From NCBI RefSeq assembly GCF_022539665.2, contig NC_081340.1, positions 1,674,001 through 1,738,000 of the forward strand: a stretch of 64,000 nt of DNA, given 5' to 3'. Positions within the stretch are counted from its first letter, which is position 1; each line of letters begins with the position of its first letter. A program made the translations under genes and the position numbers. Of the stretch, positions 1 through 13,203 are shown in pieces. The DNA is from Daphnia carinata (taxonomy: Eukaryota; Arthropoda; Branchiopoda; Diplostraca; Daphniidae). The notes beneath the pieces are model-generated. The model did not search any database, had not been told where the DNA came from, and worked only from the letters and a program-made list of their open reading frames with translations.

Positions 1-639
1 TCTACCGCTTTCGTCCGAAATGATGTTGCCTAAATCTCCCAAGTGCTATTGATTACAGTTGAATAAATTCTAATAGAACTGTTACATTTGTTTGCATCAA
101 AATACCCTATTTTGGATGTTGTCATCAGGCCCACCGTGTGGTCGATTGTAAGGATTGTAGTGATCCCCAATGCTGTCACACCCTTGACTTAGATCACCAC
201 TGGAATAAATGTGGAAACCATGAGGTCCTGGCTTCAATCCATCAATGGTTCCATCAATAACACATTCTTCGTCAACTTCAGTGAACCTCACCACACCTTT
301 AATAGAGCCCTTTGAGAATCCGACAGGGTAGCCCAGCACAGCAACAGCAGAGGCCATTTTTTTGGAACCTACTCCTGTGATGATTACCCGTTTGCCAGAG
401 GTTTCCAAGGCAGCATGTAATTGATGAATTGGTAGACTGCTCTCGATGACTACTCGTTCCTGGCTCAAATCCACTTCAAAATTCTTGATGCCATCCATTC
501 CGTTCAACACATTGCTAACCTTGTCAACGCATGACTGGCACGACAAGGGAACAGCAAACTCTATCTATAATGAAAACAATATTTACGAAATTCTATTATA
601 AAAATGGAAAGCGTGTTGTTCTACTTTGGTGGTCGTCAT
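1..639 (-). CDS. CCS: Copper chaperone for superoxide dismutase, N-terminal part
   Basis: CCS loads copper into Cu/Zn superoxide dismutase (SOD1) in the cytosol and forms its disulfide. Three exons read on the minus strand: 639-625 (MTTTK), 564-106 and 45-1, joined by two 60 bp GT-AG introns; the gene continues past the left edge. The first domain is a heavy-metal-associated fold with the CxxC metal site (LSCQSC) about 12 residues from the start. A SOD-like domain follows, with the His residues and the HLGDLGN strand that carry the structural zinc site. The His-x-His of SOD copper sites reads HIY here, so one copper ligand is missing. The ATG at 639 was chosen because it is spliced in frame to the conserved EFAVPLSCQSC start of the family. 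An ORF-only start at a TTG inside that motif would cut the domain. Identification is secure; only exon 1 is an inference from splice signals. Confidence 0.93.
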
Positions 640-1559
640 GTTGCACGAATGGAATCCCGAATGAGGGAATCGAATATTGCAAAACACTGACGTTTGAAAG
701 TCGTTTCTTTTCCTTTTCTATACGTTAATCGATGTCGTCTGGTATGGACATGGTGTGGTACGTTGACAGATTGACTAATTTATGTCGGAATGTTTTTGTA
801 TTGTTCGATCAGTAAAAAAAAGTGGAGCAATATTCGTGCTACATAGTATTAGAATATTACGATCGATTAAACATACACAAAAAGAAAGTGAGTGTTATTA
901 GAAAACGGATTGGCTGACCGTCCCCACCCCACTTTGCTTCATTGCCAAATATGATGATATCAATTGTTGTGTCTGCATGTGGTAAAAAAACGAAATGAAA
1001 ATGGACGAACAGAGTTAACTTTTCTTTTTGCATCATCATTTCAGAATTGATGACTAGTCTTTGACATCGAATAATGTGCATGTCCGGCAGATACGTTCCT
1101 CTTTTCTTTTCATATAAGGCTATAGACAAATGGTTTGTTTGTGGAGTTTTCACATCCATGAGTACCACATGTGGTAAGTACAAAATTGAATAAAGATATA
1201 TATGTATATGTATAATATATGTAAAAAAACGTGCACATGATTGGATGCCGGCCAAAGAAACAAAATACAGCTTTTTTTTTTTATCAAAGGTTTGAAGAGT
1301 TTAGCGAGACAATAATTAAAGTAATTACTGGACGTATAAAGGTGATGCTTCTTATATTAAATATTTGCAAAAAGAACGTTTTATTTTTTTAAAAAGAGAA
1401 TTTGAATAAAAACCACCACCGATCAAATAGAGATTTGTTTTGTTATGTAAGATTCAAAAAAAAGGAATCTGAATCACAATGGAAAAAAGGAGGAGATTCA
1501 AAAAGAAATTTATCGTATTCTATTTTTTCCTGCATATTCTGTGTTTATGTATTAATCTA
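640..1559. other. Intergenic: CCS upstream and synaptotagmin-14 downstream region
   Basis: The stretch is AT-rich with several T or A runs and an alternating TA stretch near 1195-1222. It should contain the CCS promoter and the 3' untranslated region of the neighbouring synaptotagmin gene. The open frames here (for example 857-1255 on the minus strand) show no recognisable domain. I see no convincing gene. Confidence 0.6.
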
Positions 1560-4500
1560 TTAAGGTGGCAGGAGAGCGTGCCAATGGCATATTTGCTCAC
1601 CTGCAGCCTCTCTCATTTCCTGCCAATGTTCCGTCTGTTGATCTACGGAACTATCGAAACCCAACGAGATCCAACCGAGCAATTCACGACGCTTCAAACT
1701 TCGCTTGTTGACAACAGAGATGAGCAAGGTGACTTCGGCCAGCTGGAAGAGCGTCACCTGGAAAGCGAACGTCTCCAACCAGGTCGGCCCGCCGTCCGAA
1801 TTCTTTTTGGGTAATCGTCTTGGCACGTCCGAGTTCTTGTCCCGTTTGCGTCAACAGCATCACTTTCACGCAAGCATCTGGTACCCTGTTGGACGTCCAA
1901 CTTCGTAACGAAGCGGCCCTAAGGATTTCCACAGACAAACGACCAGTTGTCCCATTGTAAGCCAAGCCCAGCAACAATTCCGGAATGCCATTACGTGGTG
2001 GAATCATCTCCGGTGGCCATTGCTCCGATGGGCCGATAGACGTTGGACTAATGTCGCCTCGGCTGCTGCTACTGCTTGTGCTTCGACCCAAAGCGGCCAA
2101 TGATTTCTAGCACGTCAAGGGAAAAGAACGAAAAAAAAAAAAAGGAAGGTGAGTGTCTTCGTGCGTGACTGGTACGTCGTCAAGATTTGTTTGTAAATCT
2201 TACTTTGAACGGGCCAGATTTGGTCTCTAGGGCGACAAGGAGAGACTGTTCTCTTTGATGATCGAGAGTCATGGAAGCTAGACCGACGAAAGCCTCCCCG
2301 AGGAGCCTCTCCCTGCGTAGCCGTTCCGAGCAGTAGAGCCGTAGACGGATGCCGGTGCTGCTCAATTCGGCCGGCTCGATCCGGCTGAAGACGAACGTTT
2401 CCATGACGGACACTGTGCTGCCATCTTGATTGATGTAACGCAATTTGCTCTTGCAACGCTGCTTCCGGTCGGGCAGCAAAAGTAATCTCAACTGGATGGA
2501 TGTGTTGCGGCTGGCGGAAGTCAGCTGGCGCAATTCCACCAGCCGAACCACCAGTTTACCTGACGCCGAGTTGTAAGAGAAACCCATTTCTGCTACGGCT
2601 TTGTTTGCAGTCCTGTTGGGACCGGGCAGAATGACCGATCCGGTCACCGATTCCGATTCGCCGAAAGTGCTGGACATGTCCGTCATGTCAATCATACTCT
2701 CCTTTCAACAAAAATGTAGTGAAATGAAATTTAAAATTCAAAAAAAGATAGTATCATAAAAGAATAAAAGTAGAGAGACATACAGCTCTACTATCGGTGT
2801 CCATGTGGATCATGGAGCGAATGCGGTCCAAGCCGGTTGCCGTCAAAACGGCCAGACTGCGGCTTAGGGTTCGACTAGATTTTAACGTGCTGCCAACAGT
2901 CGACGACTAGCCCCATAAATATACGTAGCGTATAAAAACAAACATGCAAACTACAGATTGTCATCGCACAAAGAATCAATAGATCTAAAACTACATGCAG
3001 TGTGTTGTGTACGCACCGTCCAGTTTGACTACATTATAATAGTTTCATGCGGTGTATAGCGTTACTTACGGGTGGGGTGGGCGGCATATCTAGGACGACG
3101 TCGTTGGGGTAAAATCTACTCGAGCTATTATTGACGTCGGGGATGGCATGCGACGATGGTGCTGTCGAACGGTTACTTACATCGCAGTCGGTCTCGGCCA
3201 AGCTGGATTGCCGTTGGGTGGGCGGCGTCCACTCATCCAGTCGCTGGATATCGTCGTGATCGACGAGTCGTTGATGACGATGCTGTTGATGAGCCAAATC
3301 TTGTCGATTGGCGGCACGCTGCCTCAAAACGGCTTCGTCTGGTGATCGATGGTGACGTCTTTGTTGCTCGTTTGAATGATGTGCCTGGCTGTGGTGATGA
3401 TGAGATCCTACTGAAGCAGGAAGATGGTCCGGATGATCGTTGATGGCGCTGGCCGATGATGATGAATTACTCGCCTCCGATCCATCACTTTGACACGTCA
3501 GAGGTGAGACACCAAAGGTGGGAAAACAATGAGAAAAAAAAAAAACAATTAGATGATGCGCTCCACTTGATCTACGCTTTGGCTATGCGTTTACATAGAA
3601 ACTATTAACTTTTGGCAATGGTCCCTTTTTTTCTTCAATGTTCGGGGCTAAAATGTTTTGGGACGGCGACTCAGAGACGGATGGGGAGAATTCAATTAGC
3701 CCCTTCATAACTATAACGCGTTATTAACTATAGGGAAGGTGTACATCATGTTGCCGATTTTTTTTTTTATGACATGCACGGCAACATTTTGTGTGAATGT
3801 AGACGTCGGGCTGCTGCCATTTTTCAGGGATACATGAGCAAACAGAAATCAATAGTTTCAAGGTTCTAACGGTGTACTTTCGCCTTGTACTTGTTTCTCT
3901 CTATCTCCCTGACTCGTGTATGTACGTTAGATTCTTGACAGAGTATATATTTGCCTATACTGCCAACGCCGGCTTTTTTTATATTCTTATCGGCAATACA
4001 GTACGTCTATTTAATGGTAATATCGAACGGTTATCGCTTTCTTTCGGCGCGTGTAAGGTCCGAAGCTGGGCGACAAAAGCAGTTTATTCGCATGATGAGA
4101 ACTGCGTTCAAATCAAAGACTTGAATGCAACCCATCCAAATAAACCTTGCCAATAGTTAAAAAAAAAATAATAATTTTGGTTTCAAAAAAATGAAATCAT
4201 TCAAGAAAAAAGGTGGCCCGAAAAAAATAGACTGTAACGTCCACAGACAATTAAAGGAGATCCCCCCCGCCAGTTGTCGGCTTGTTACTAGCGATGATAT
4301 CCATCCGACTAACAACAACAAACTCAAACATACGGAGAGGGAAAAAGAGAAGAAAAACCGACAATAGGAAGGCAATGGCTTGGGGAATAACTAGGTGTAT
4401 AGGTACACATCTACTAGGAGAAGCCAATCGATAAATCTCATCTGCAGTCCATGACGCACTATGAAAGGTACCTCCCTTTCCTATGCTCTCGCAGCAAAGG

Positions 4501-5481
4501 GAGGTTCATTGACGAGCCACAGCCTCTTTTTCGTCCCTGTGCACATTAAAGCAGCTGTTGGTTTAGCTGATCGATGGTGAAAAAAAAACAAAAAACACAA
4601 CGACATCGATCCGACCACGCAAGATTAGAACCTTTTGACCTACCGTCTTTTTTCCTACAGGCAAGTGGTTGGTCTAGACAAGGTGAAGGTGAGGGGTATA
4701 GTCATAGTCACCTGTGCAGGGCCAGATTGAGCTTGTGGTGGACGCGGCCTCGCTGTTGCGGCGGATACGGTAGTGGCTGTTGCTGCGGCGTCGTGCAATC
4801 TTCTTCGTCCTCCTCCCCGGGTTCGTCCTCTTCGTCCGGCGGATAGAACGAATGGGGTCGATGAGGCATGGCCGCAGCCTGAGCGGCTTGGGCCGCAGCG
4901 GCCGCCGCCACGGCTACAACCGAACTCGATGATGGATAATGTACCAACTTTTCTTCGGGTAAACATGGCAGTGAACTAGGACGGGATGGTCGGCTCCTGT
5001 AGGACATTCAACATCCTGGTTTAAAAAACAAAACAAAAACAAATAAAGTGGGGATCGTTACCTGGGATGAAGCGCAGGATGAGGCTGTTGAGGTGATCCG
5101 TTGTCAGACTGGATATGACCGGCCGAAGTCGTTTGGGGCGGAATAGGTTTGTTAGGTGGTGCGATACGAGTGAGGACGGGCAGAAGCCATTTCTGTAATG
5201 GAGGCAGGTGGTGCACGAGAAGAGTCACGAGGAACAACAACAGGATCAAACTGCTGACGACGGCCACCAACAAACCGGGCCACCACGGTTCCGTCTCCAT
5301 CAAAGAACCTATTTATTATTATTTATGTATTGTTTTTACTTTGTTATAATAATAATAATTTATCTTAACATTTTTAGCTTACGTCATTTCGATTTTTTAG
5401 GTTACGCACAGGAATCAATTAAAACGTATACTGACCGGGAGTTGCTGTCGTTGTTGTGCTATTTTCAATGGCCGTGTACAT
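1560..5481 (-). CDS. Syt14: Synaptotagmin-14/16-like tandem C2 protein
   Basis: Membrane-anchored tandem C2 protein of the calcium-independent synaptotagmin-14/16 group, thought to act in membrane trafficking. Seven exons on the minus strand: 5481-5436, 5308-5062, 4996-4712, 3487-3070, 2906-2784, 2701-2204 and 2106-1560, about 720 residues. A short N-terminus with an NST sequon precedes a single membrane helix (about residues 28-48, LLVAVVSSLILLLFLVTLLV). A long low-complexity linker rich in Ala, His, Ser and Pro follows. C2A is encoded by 2701-2204. C2B is in the last exon, with the family hallmarks GLAYNGTTGRLSVE, VNKRSLKRRELLGWISLG and the final CHWHALL. The last exon contains a one-base frame break at 1804-1808 inside C2B; both sides match the family, so the gene is probably intact. 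The promoter side faces ABCD4 head to head. The family is very clear; the N-terminal exon is inferred from splice sites and phase. Confidence 0.9.
1804..1808 (-). other. Syt14: Single-base frame break in the synaptotagmin-14 C2B exon
   Basis: On the coding strand a run of five A residues separates two perfectly family-like reading frames: GQELGRAKTITQ upstream and GGPTWLETFAFQVTLFQL downstream. Four A residues would keep one frame. No GT-AG pair of plausible intron length fits here. A consensus error is the simplest reading; a real null allele is possible. Confidence 0.8.
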
Positions 5482-6839
5482 AATTTTTTTTCAATCTTAT
5501 TTTCCGCGTAATAGCAAGTTTTCTAACAACGTGTGTAAACTACCTGTATGTTCGGGCATCATCGCAATGCTACAATGAACGGAACAAAAATTCTACAACA
5601 GACAGGAAAGGCCCGCAGGTGCGCAACACAGCTGTGCGCTCATTAATAAATATTGACGGAAGGCGAGGGGAAGAAAAGTTTTTTTTTATACCACCAACAC
5701 CCTTTTCCCCCCCCACTTGTCCTAGCTAACGTACACAGACACATCGTTTAGGACAACAACGTCAAAATTGCACTACGGAATGGGTTCTAATGGCGGCCAA
5801 AATAGGAGCAAAACCAAAACAGTTGTTTCAAGCGAAACATGCCTGTCTAGACACAAAATTCGAGGCAGGAAGAAAATCTTTACCTTCTTCAGCTGTTAGA
5901 CGATGCTAATAGCAACCGACAACTGACGGACATTTTCACTTTTCTAATGTGTCGTCTCCCGTCTGTTGTCTGGATATCCTTTCGTCAACGTGTCACACAC
6001 ACACACACACTTGGGGTTTTCTTTCTCTGTTCTTTCTTTCGTGCTGTTTTCTACAGTCGGAGGACAGAGCGGGAAATGTGGGGCTTCATATCGAGCGGGA
6101 AAGACTGCACGCACGAGTTTCTTAGCCCCGGCCCGTCAACGGCCCTGGCAAACTCTCAAATCCGCTCTGCCAAACAATATCGCAGCAGGGTTTGAAGAAA
6201 CCATGGACGTGTGTTTTGCTCATGCGCCCTCCTTTAACTTCTTTACGCCGCCGCGGACGTCTCAACACACTGCCAAATAGATATCAACATTCAGTTCAAT
6301 CGATAAACGGAGTTTATCCAACGGGGAATCCTTTTTTTTTCTCACCCCATCCATACTTACGTGACTGCTAGACCCGGCATTGTTTTTTTTTTATCTAGTA
6401 AAAACAACCGTTTTTCTTCCGTAAGAGCTGTTGCTCCTTTTGTTTGGAAACGGAACAACGCCGTTCTGCTCACAGACGTTTTTGGTTAGACACATGAATG
6501 CTTTATTTTCATGTTTCATTTACACGCATTCTGTGCCAAACAAGTTCTAAAAACAAATGGTTAAAAATTGAAAGGCATCGCTGCATAGCAGACACGCCGT
6601 CATGTAAACAAGCCGGTTATTATTATTCGTTTAACGTGAACATTACCTTTTATGTAAGTAAAGAGCTTGTTGAGAGGCGGGTTTTCTAATACTACGTGGA
6701 TTGCAAGCTATCAATTTCGCTTTAGGCATTGTATCATAATGACGCGATAACGTCATCCAGATATTGAGACGTTGGACCTTGAAAGCGATCACCGGGAAAC
6801 AGCAGCAGCCCGAGCGGACGTCAGTCGACTACGCTCGAT
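5482..6839. other. Shared upstream region of synaptotagmin-14 and ABCD4
   Basis: About 1.36 kb lies between two start codons that point away from each other, so it should hold both promoters. It contains a short CA microsatellite and several T runs. An open frame at 5966-6280 on the plus strand crosses the CA repeat and has no domain. No gene is supported. Confidence 0.6.
5994..6010. repeat. (CA)n microsatellite
   Basis: A run of alternating C and A, about 8 units, in the shared upstream region of synaptotagmin-14 and ABCD4. Confidence 0.85.
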
Positions 6840-9194
6840 ATGACTACGAAAGAGGATGACCAGGATGGCAAGGACCACGGTTTCAACGTCAATTTTTTCC
6901 GCCGGTTTTGGAGGCTGCAGCATCTCCTCTTCCCTGGAGTCTTTTCCCTGCCACTAGGCCTTTTTTCATTACTTCTTTTGGTGGCTCTTTTAGGTAATAC
7001 TCTGTTTTTCTATTCTTTTTCTGCTTCTCAAAATCATATTTCTTTTTCTTAGACGAGTTCATTATTTATGGTGTTGGTCTGATACCTAGTGGCTTCTACC
7101 AGGTTTTGGGTGAAAAAGACCTTCCTGGTTTTATTAACCAGACTCTTAAAAGTTTAGGAATAATTCTAGCAGTAGCAGTCAACAAAGCCATCAAAACATA
7201 CATATCTCAAGTTCTCAATTTGACGTGGAGGCAGCTTCTCACCAGGTCTGTCCACCGACTCTACTTTACTGGTATCAACTATTACCAGCTCAATGTTTTA
7301 GACAAATATGTGGACAATCCGTAAGATCAGTTACTTGTGTCCTTATTTTCTGAATAACCAAAAGCATTATATCTAGGGACCAGAGAATCACTGCAGACAT
7401 CAACATTTTATGTCTTGTTTTTAGCAGTGTTGCCATAAAAGTTGTAGTTTCTCCTTTTACTATTGCTTATTATAGCTACAAAGCCTATGTTGGGTAATAA
7501 TGGATACTTCAAAAATTATTTACAAGGTTTACATGATAATCATTTTTGATAACTTTTTTTTTACAGGACAGGATGGGTTGGCCCAACATCATGTTTCCTT
7601 TTTTTTATTGTCGGCACATTGGTGAACAAGTTGCTTATGTCACCCATTGTGGCTTGGGTGGTAAGAAACGAACGCAGGGAGGGTGACTTTAGGTGCGTCC
7701 ATTGTTTAATTCAAATCTAGAATGTTTATTCAGGCAAATAACAAAATTTTATTGATTCAGGTACAAACATATGCAAATTAGGAGTAATGCTGAATCGTTG
7801 GCTTTCCTGACTGGTGCTAGGCTAGAAGAATCAAAAACCAATAACAAACTGGACTTGTTGCTTACAACTCAGCACAGCCTCTATGGCCGGCAATTTTTCC
7901 TCAATTTGGCCGTCAACATGTTCGATTATATTGGCAGCATTATCAGTTACTTGGCGTTGGCCGTACCCATCTTCGCCGGACGCTATGACGGACTCTCATC
8001 CGCTGAACTCAGCGCTCTCATCAGTCAAAATGCATTCGTCTGTATATATCTCATTTCAACATTCAGCACCTTGGTTGATTTATCTTCGAGTGTCACGTAT
8101 GGTCATTTACAATAGCATATGTAATTGGTATGACATTAGCATATCTTATGCTTTTCACAGTCAGCTTGCTGGTGTCACTCATCGTGTTTCCGAGCTGATT
8201 GAACGACTGCAACAGCTATACGACCGGAATGATGCCGACACTCCGGGGTACATCCTATATGCATAATTTATGCAAATATTCGAATTCTTCCTTGGAAAAA
8301 ATCAATTTTCTTTCCTTTTTAAAGGGATCTGAAAGTGGTCAGCGTTGGCAAGAAAAATTCTTCCGGCATGATGGACGATATGAAACAAGATGGCTATTTA
8401 ATGGAGGGAGTGGCATTCAAAGCGCCCGGTAGAAGTGAAGACCTAGTCAAGGAGCTCTACTTGCATGTGAGACCAGGTGAGAGCCTACTCATCACTGGCA
8501 GCAGCTCGGCAGGGAAAACAAGTTTACTGCGGTTGTTGCGCGGGCTCTGGAAACTCAATCGTGGTACTTTAACCGCCAATTACACTCCCGGACCGTGCGG
8601 TGTACTCTTTCTACCTCAGAAACCTTATTTGACGGATGGAACGCTCAGGGAACAGGTATTTATTACGGAAAGTGTCGTATCCCTTTTGATTAAGAAACAC
8701 TCTGTCCGAATTAGATTACGTTTCCTCTAAGCGTCGATTTGGACCTGATTCCTAACGACGAAACGGAAGAATTGCTCAGTTACTTACACAAGATGAAGCT
8801 TGATGGGCTGATGAGCCGCATTGGGGGTTTGGATCGCCCGGCCGAATGGAATTGGTACTAAAACTAAAAAAAAATTTAAAGAAAATGAGATTATCATCAT
8901 TCTGTTTTCATAAGGTACGATGTTCTTTCACCTGGTGAAATGCAGCGTTTGTCCTTCATCCGCTTGCTGTACCACAAACCTGCCATGGCATTCTTAGATG
9001 AAGCTACCTCCGCCGTGGATATGGAAATGGAACAGTTGCTGTACAGCGCTGCTGTTGACAGGGGCATAACTCTAATTAGTGTCGGCCATCGTGAATCACT
9101 TCGTGCCTTCCACAAAAACTTGCTGCACCTCAAAGGCGATGGCAGTTGGACACTGAAACCGATACGTCCCCATAGCCAAGAGCTTTCCAATTAA
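6840..9194 (+). CDS. ABCD4: ABC subfamily D half-transporter, ABCD4 type
   Basis: In vertebrates ABCD4 is the lysosomal membrane ABC half-transporter that works with LMBRD1 to export cobalamin to the cytosol. Nine exons: 6840-6993, 7053-7320, 7377-7493, 7567-7692, 7761-8096, 8161-8247, 8325-8655, 8715-8854 and 8915-9194, giving 612 residues, close to the human 606. All junctions keep phase. Membrane segments lie in the first half. Family motifs there include GLIPSGFYQVLGEKDL, SVHRLYF and KHMQIR. The nucleotide domain has Walker A GSSSAGKTS, VLFLPQKPYLTDGTLREQ, the signature LSPGEMQR, Walker B AFLDEATS and the switch His in SVGHR. The signature and the NWYDVLSPGEMQRLSF stretch separate it from the peroxisomal ABCD1-3 members. 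The gene ends 156 bp from the convergent WDHD1 stop. Confidence 0.95.
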
Positions 9195-9350
9195 AAATGT
9201 TGACCTAAATCGACAAAGCGGACCAGCTGCATAACAATTATTTGATAAGATTAGTTTTATTTTTTAAACAGTGTAAGATAGCATTGGGGAAAAAAAAATA
9301 GAAGTCCCAGAAGTAGGTATTTCACTCGATTTACAATTAATTTGGCTATT

Positions 9351-12300
9351 TTAGGCTTCGAAAGTCGAAAGTCTTTCAGCCAAAGTTGGTCTCGTCTTTT
9401 TAACCGTTTCATCAGGCTGTTCGGCATTTCCGGAAGACTTTCTCTTGCGTGTGTATTTCTAATTTTGAAGAAATATTATGTTACGATTTGTTAGAACAAT
9501 TGCGATTGGCGAGGTGTTTACCTGTCGCTCCTCTTCTGATAGAGTTTTGAATTTCTGCGCACCCAATCGAACCAGTTCAGCCTCGTTGCATTCAGGATTG
9601 TCAACCTTAAGCTGAGCTTTGTTTTGTTCCAGCCAAAGCATAAAACCGCTTTTGGGGGGCTGCTGGACTGGAATCGGAGAAGAATCTTGGGATTCTGGTG
9701 AGATTTCCTGATTCGATGGTGCAACTTCTTTCGCCGTTTTTTTCATGCCGAACAGCGTCGGCTGCTTCGTCATTTTAGCCTTAACATTTTCTTTCGATGG
9801 CCCAGTCATTGCTTGTGTAACTCTTGGCTGGTCAAAAATAGCCAAGCCGCGAGGAGAAGGCGTCGCTCCCGGCGATGAATCATCCGTGATGGAAGTCTTT
9901 TTCGCGAAAGGATTTTTCCTGTTTTGACTCATTGGGCGGATCGTTTTACAGCCGTCTGTCGGTGCCGCTGCAGTAATGGAAGTTTTTCTTTGTTTCGCTT
10001 GTAGAATCGGGTTATCTATGAATAACGCATCACTGTCAATTACTTCCAATCATTTTATCAGTTGACTTTGCTTACCTTCAACTTCGAGAATGGGAGGTGT
10101 CGACGCAAACATATCCCTAATTAGAAACAGTTTTACGTCACTCGGACGAGTATTAATATGTTGTGTAATAATTACCTGTCTTCATCCAAAGTTTGTGAAG
10201 CATTCGGGGCAGACAGAAATGAAGAGCGAGTTGATTCAAGCAATAGCGTTTCCTCAGCTTCGCGCTCACTGACAAGTTGCTCAGCCATGCTTGTAAGTCT
10301 ATTAGCTAGCTGTCGTTTTCTAGCCCGTGTGGCGTATTTGACGGCCAGCTGGAGTAATTGTTCGCTGTGCATCCAATCGGCCACTTCCAGAGCCCGCACT
10401 TCCCGTTCAGCCTGACAGGCCAGCTGTTGATCGACCAAAAAGAATCATCAGCTTATATTCAATAACACAAAACAAAGACGTGTGACTGACGGCGAACATC
10501 TTCATCAAAGATTCTTTCGATAGGCGGTCGGCTTTGTCTCGAGGGTCGTCTACATCGAATCCAATTTGGTCCAACGTACTGGCTAACTGCATTTGCAGCG
10601 ATGATTGGATAAGCGATTCTTCCAGCTGCGTCTTTTCATTGCTGACGTCACACAGAGGCAGTTTCACGTCCAGCAAGGCCATGTTGGGTCTCGGCAGTGT
10701 TGGAGGGTAGCGGGCGCCTTTGCACAAGACGCAGCGGACGCATTTTTCCAGCTCGCTCAATCCGATGAGGAAGTAATGGTCCGATTTACCCTTGACGTTT
10801 TGTCGCGTGTCCAGCAACGGCATCCACATGCCCGAACGGAGTTGCACTTGAAGGAGCCCACTGCTGTCCATTGTGGACAGTGTTCCTTCATCGCTGAATC
10901 CAGCCCACGATAACTCGCATTCTGGACCCAGAGGAAGCAATTGCGGATTGGCTAGCCACTCATAACCAATGGGAGATTTCTTATCAATGTTCACGAGTGC
11001 ATAACCAATGGATTGTTCATCATCCATGCCTGTTGGTTAATGCGAAAGTTAAATTACCGGTGTGCATTTGCAATAATAATAATTCTACCCATTCCAGCGT
11101 GATAAGCCATGAATAGTTTTGGACCGTGACCAGCGAGACAGATGATGGGACCAGGTAGAGAGATTACAGCGCGTTGGAGACCCGAATTTGAAAAGAGTCT
11201 CAGTAATCGTCTCGAAGTGGCTACGGCCACCCAGCTGTCACCGACAGCTAAGGCTAAAGCATCCTCACCGAGAGGTAATGTAGTCGTCCATTCTTTATGT
11301 CCATCCCAAGCGGCAAAATTAACGCAGACAAGCTTACTAGAGCCGTCTTCTAGTGCCGGACCAGCCAAGAAGAGTGACCGAGCAGAGAGTGCGGCCATGG
11401 TATGGCCCAACGTGTTGGGTATGTGCAGCCCGTGGTGTACGGATGTGTCATGGAATTCGACTTCAATGTTGCTGGTCGTCTGATCACCGTCTTCTCCAAA
11501 ACAACGAACGATTCCGATGTTGTTCCAGACCATGTACCGGTGAAGAAGATGAGCTGGAGATGACCCCGGTTGAAATGGTTCTTGTTTTTTACTTGGGGAG
11601 TAACGACGTCTGGAATTACTTGCTAAAGGACTAGACGGTCGGCTGTCAATCTTTGATGCTACATCGTCCAGGACATCGTATTCTAATGTACAAGAACATG
11701 GCGGAGGGTAATTTCTTTAGCTAGTTGAATAATCCTTTCAAAAGGAAAAATTAAGACCTACCCATAGGAGATGATCGAACTCCGATGAAGACGTCTGTGC
11801 CATTTTCTTCATCTATAGTAAATCCAGTATTCTTCTTAATCTGACTTATGGATATTTCTGCGTCATCATCGTCACCGGTACATGTAACACTGTTGGAAGT
11901 CTTTGTATTTTGCTGTGTTTTGCCATCTGGAGAGGTTACATTGTCCAAAAGGCCAATGTGACCCCTGCAATCACAGAAGGCAATCTCTTTGTTGGTGTTC
12001 ATGGCTGGGTTCCACGCCAAATTGCAAATTTGTGTTTTCTTTTCATGCTGATACGCGTTGATCACAGCTTTTGATTGCATATCCCAGACAAGAATATCAC
12101 CAGCCTTTGAAGCGGTTGCTAAAAACTTGCCGCACGTAGACCAGCAGCATATAGAAATCTGTACCATACAAAAATTCAAAATAAATAACCTAAAACCTAT
12201 CATAATAAAAGCTTTTTAACGCTCACATCCTTTAGGCGATCGTCAGTAAGTTCGGCAACCTCCTTCCAAGTTTTTCTCTCCAGAATTTTGACCGTTGATG

Positions 12301-13203
12301 ACTGATAAAATGGAATGGCCAGGAAACGACCAGTCGTAGGTTCAAAATGGATGCGGCAAAGCGAAGGCGAATTGCTAAAATCGTTACTCTTAGGACCCCA
12401 TTGCCAAGATTGAACCTGTTCATTGGTAGCCAGGCACCAGACACGGACAGTTCCGTCGCAGCTACTCGACGCCTGAAATGTTTATAAATTAATACCTGAG
12501 ATTAGGGGGGAAAATCTGAATAAAAACTTACTAAGAACTCTGATTTGGGATCAAGGCTGACACTGAGAATTGGTGCTGTGTGCCCTGTAAACACGACTTC
12601 TTTGTTCTTGCTGGTAGGGGCTAGGTCTTTAACCTTAACAGTCATATCACTAACAAAAATTCAAACATTTTCATATTCACAATTCTTAAGAACCAAGAAA
12701 TATTTTATTAAACAAACCCTGAACCAGCTGCAACTTTGGTTCCATCTTTGTTAAATGAAATGTGAGTGATTGTTGAGGTAAATCGTGTGACAATACCATC
12801 AGTCTGATTGTCTGGATGAGAAAAAATTTGTAGAACATGCATGTCTGTTCCAACATAAATCTTTTCATTCTACAGTGACATACAGAAGAGAAATCAAATT
12901 AAAATCAAATAAATTTTAAAAAACATATAAAATTCCTCTGATACCTTAAAAGTAATGGCTGTGGCTTCATCTCCAACACGAACACATTCAGGATCATCAT
13001 CTTCATATCCTTTCCAAACTCGGTAGTCCCCATCAGCACCACACGTTATGATATTTCTAAAGTAAAAAATCACAAAACATGACGTTATAGTTTGTAAGCC
13101 AAGTAGCCCTCCCGAACCAAGGTAATTAAAATATTTACGAGCCATCTTCCGAATATGTAAGGTCAGTATGCCCTTCGACATGGGCAAATTTCATCCTCTT
13201 CAT
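9351..13203 (-). CDS. WDHD1: WD repeat and HMG-box DNA-binding protein 1 (And-1/Ctf4)
   Basis: Replisome adaptor that links the CMG helicase to DNA polymerase alpha-primase in the nucleus. Twelve exons on the minus strand: 13203-13139, 13056-12945, 12869-12718, 12649-12532, 12472-12227, 12158-11762, 11682-11089, 11029-10491, 10423-10176, 10116-10076, 10015-9522 and 9458-9351, about 1037 residues. The N-terminus begins MKRMKFAHVEGHTDLTYSED, as in animal And-1, followed by WD40 blades such as CGADGDYRVWKGYEDDDPEC and SSCDGTVRVWCLATNEQ. The middle SepB/Ctf4 domain includes GYEWLANPQLLPLGPECE. The C-terminal HMG box (GFMLWLEQNKAQLK to LSEEERQ) is followed by a basic tail. Polymerase alpha or PIP-like motifs were not examined. 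The start is 1.2 kb from the NALCN start, head to head. Confidence 0.95.

Noticed and set aside
857-1255. 132-codon minus-strand frame between CCS and synaptotagmin-14
   Set aside because: Repetitive His/Ile/Tyr content from alternating TA sequence; most likely untranslated or intergenic.
3148-3443. Long plus-strand frames opposite synaptotagmin-14 exons
   Set aside because: They are shadows of the Ser/His-rich coding exon on the minus strand, which joins its neighbours in phase.
5966-6280. Open plus-strand frame upstream of ABCD4
   Set aside because: It runs through the CA microsatellite, has a competing frame of similar length, and shows no domain, splice partner or conserved composition.
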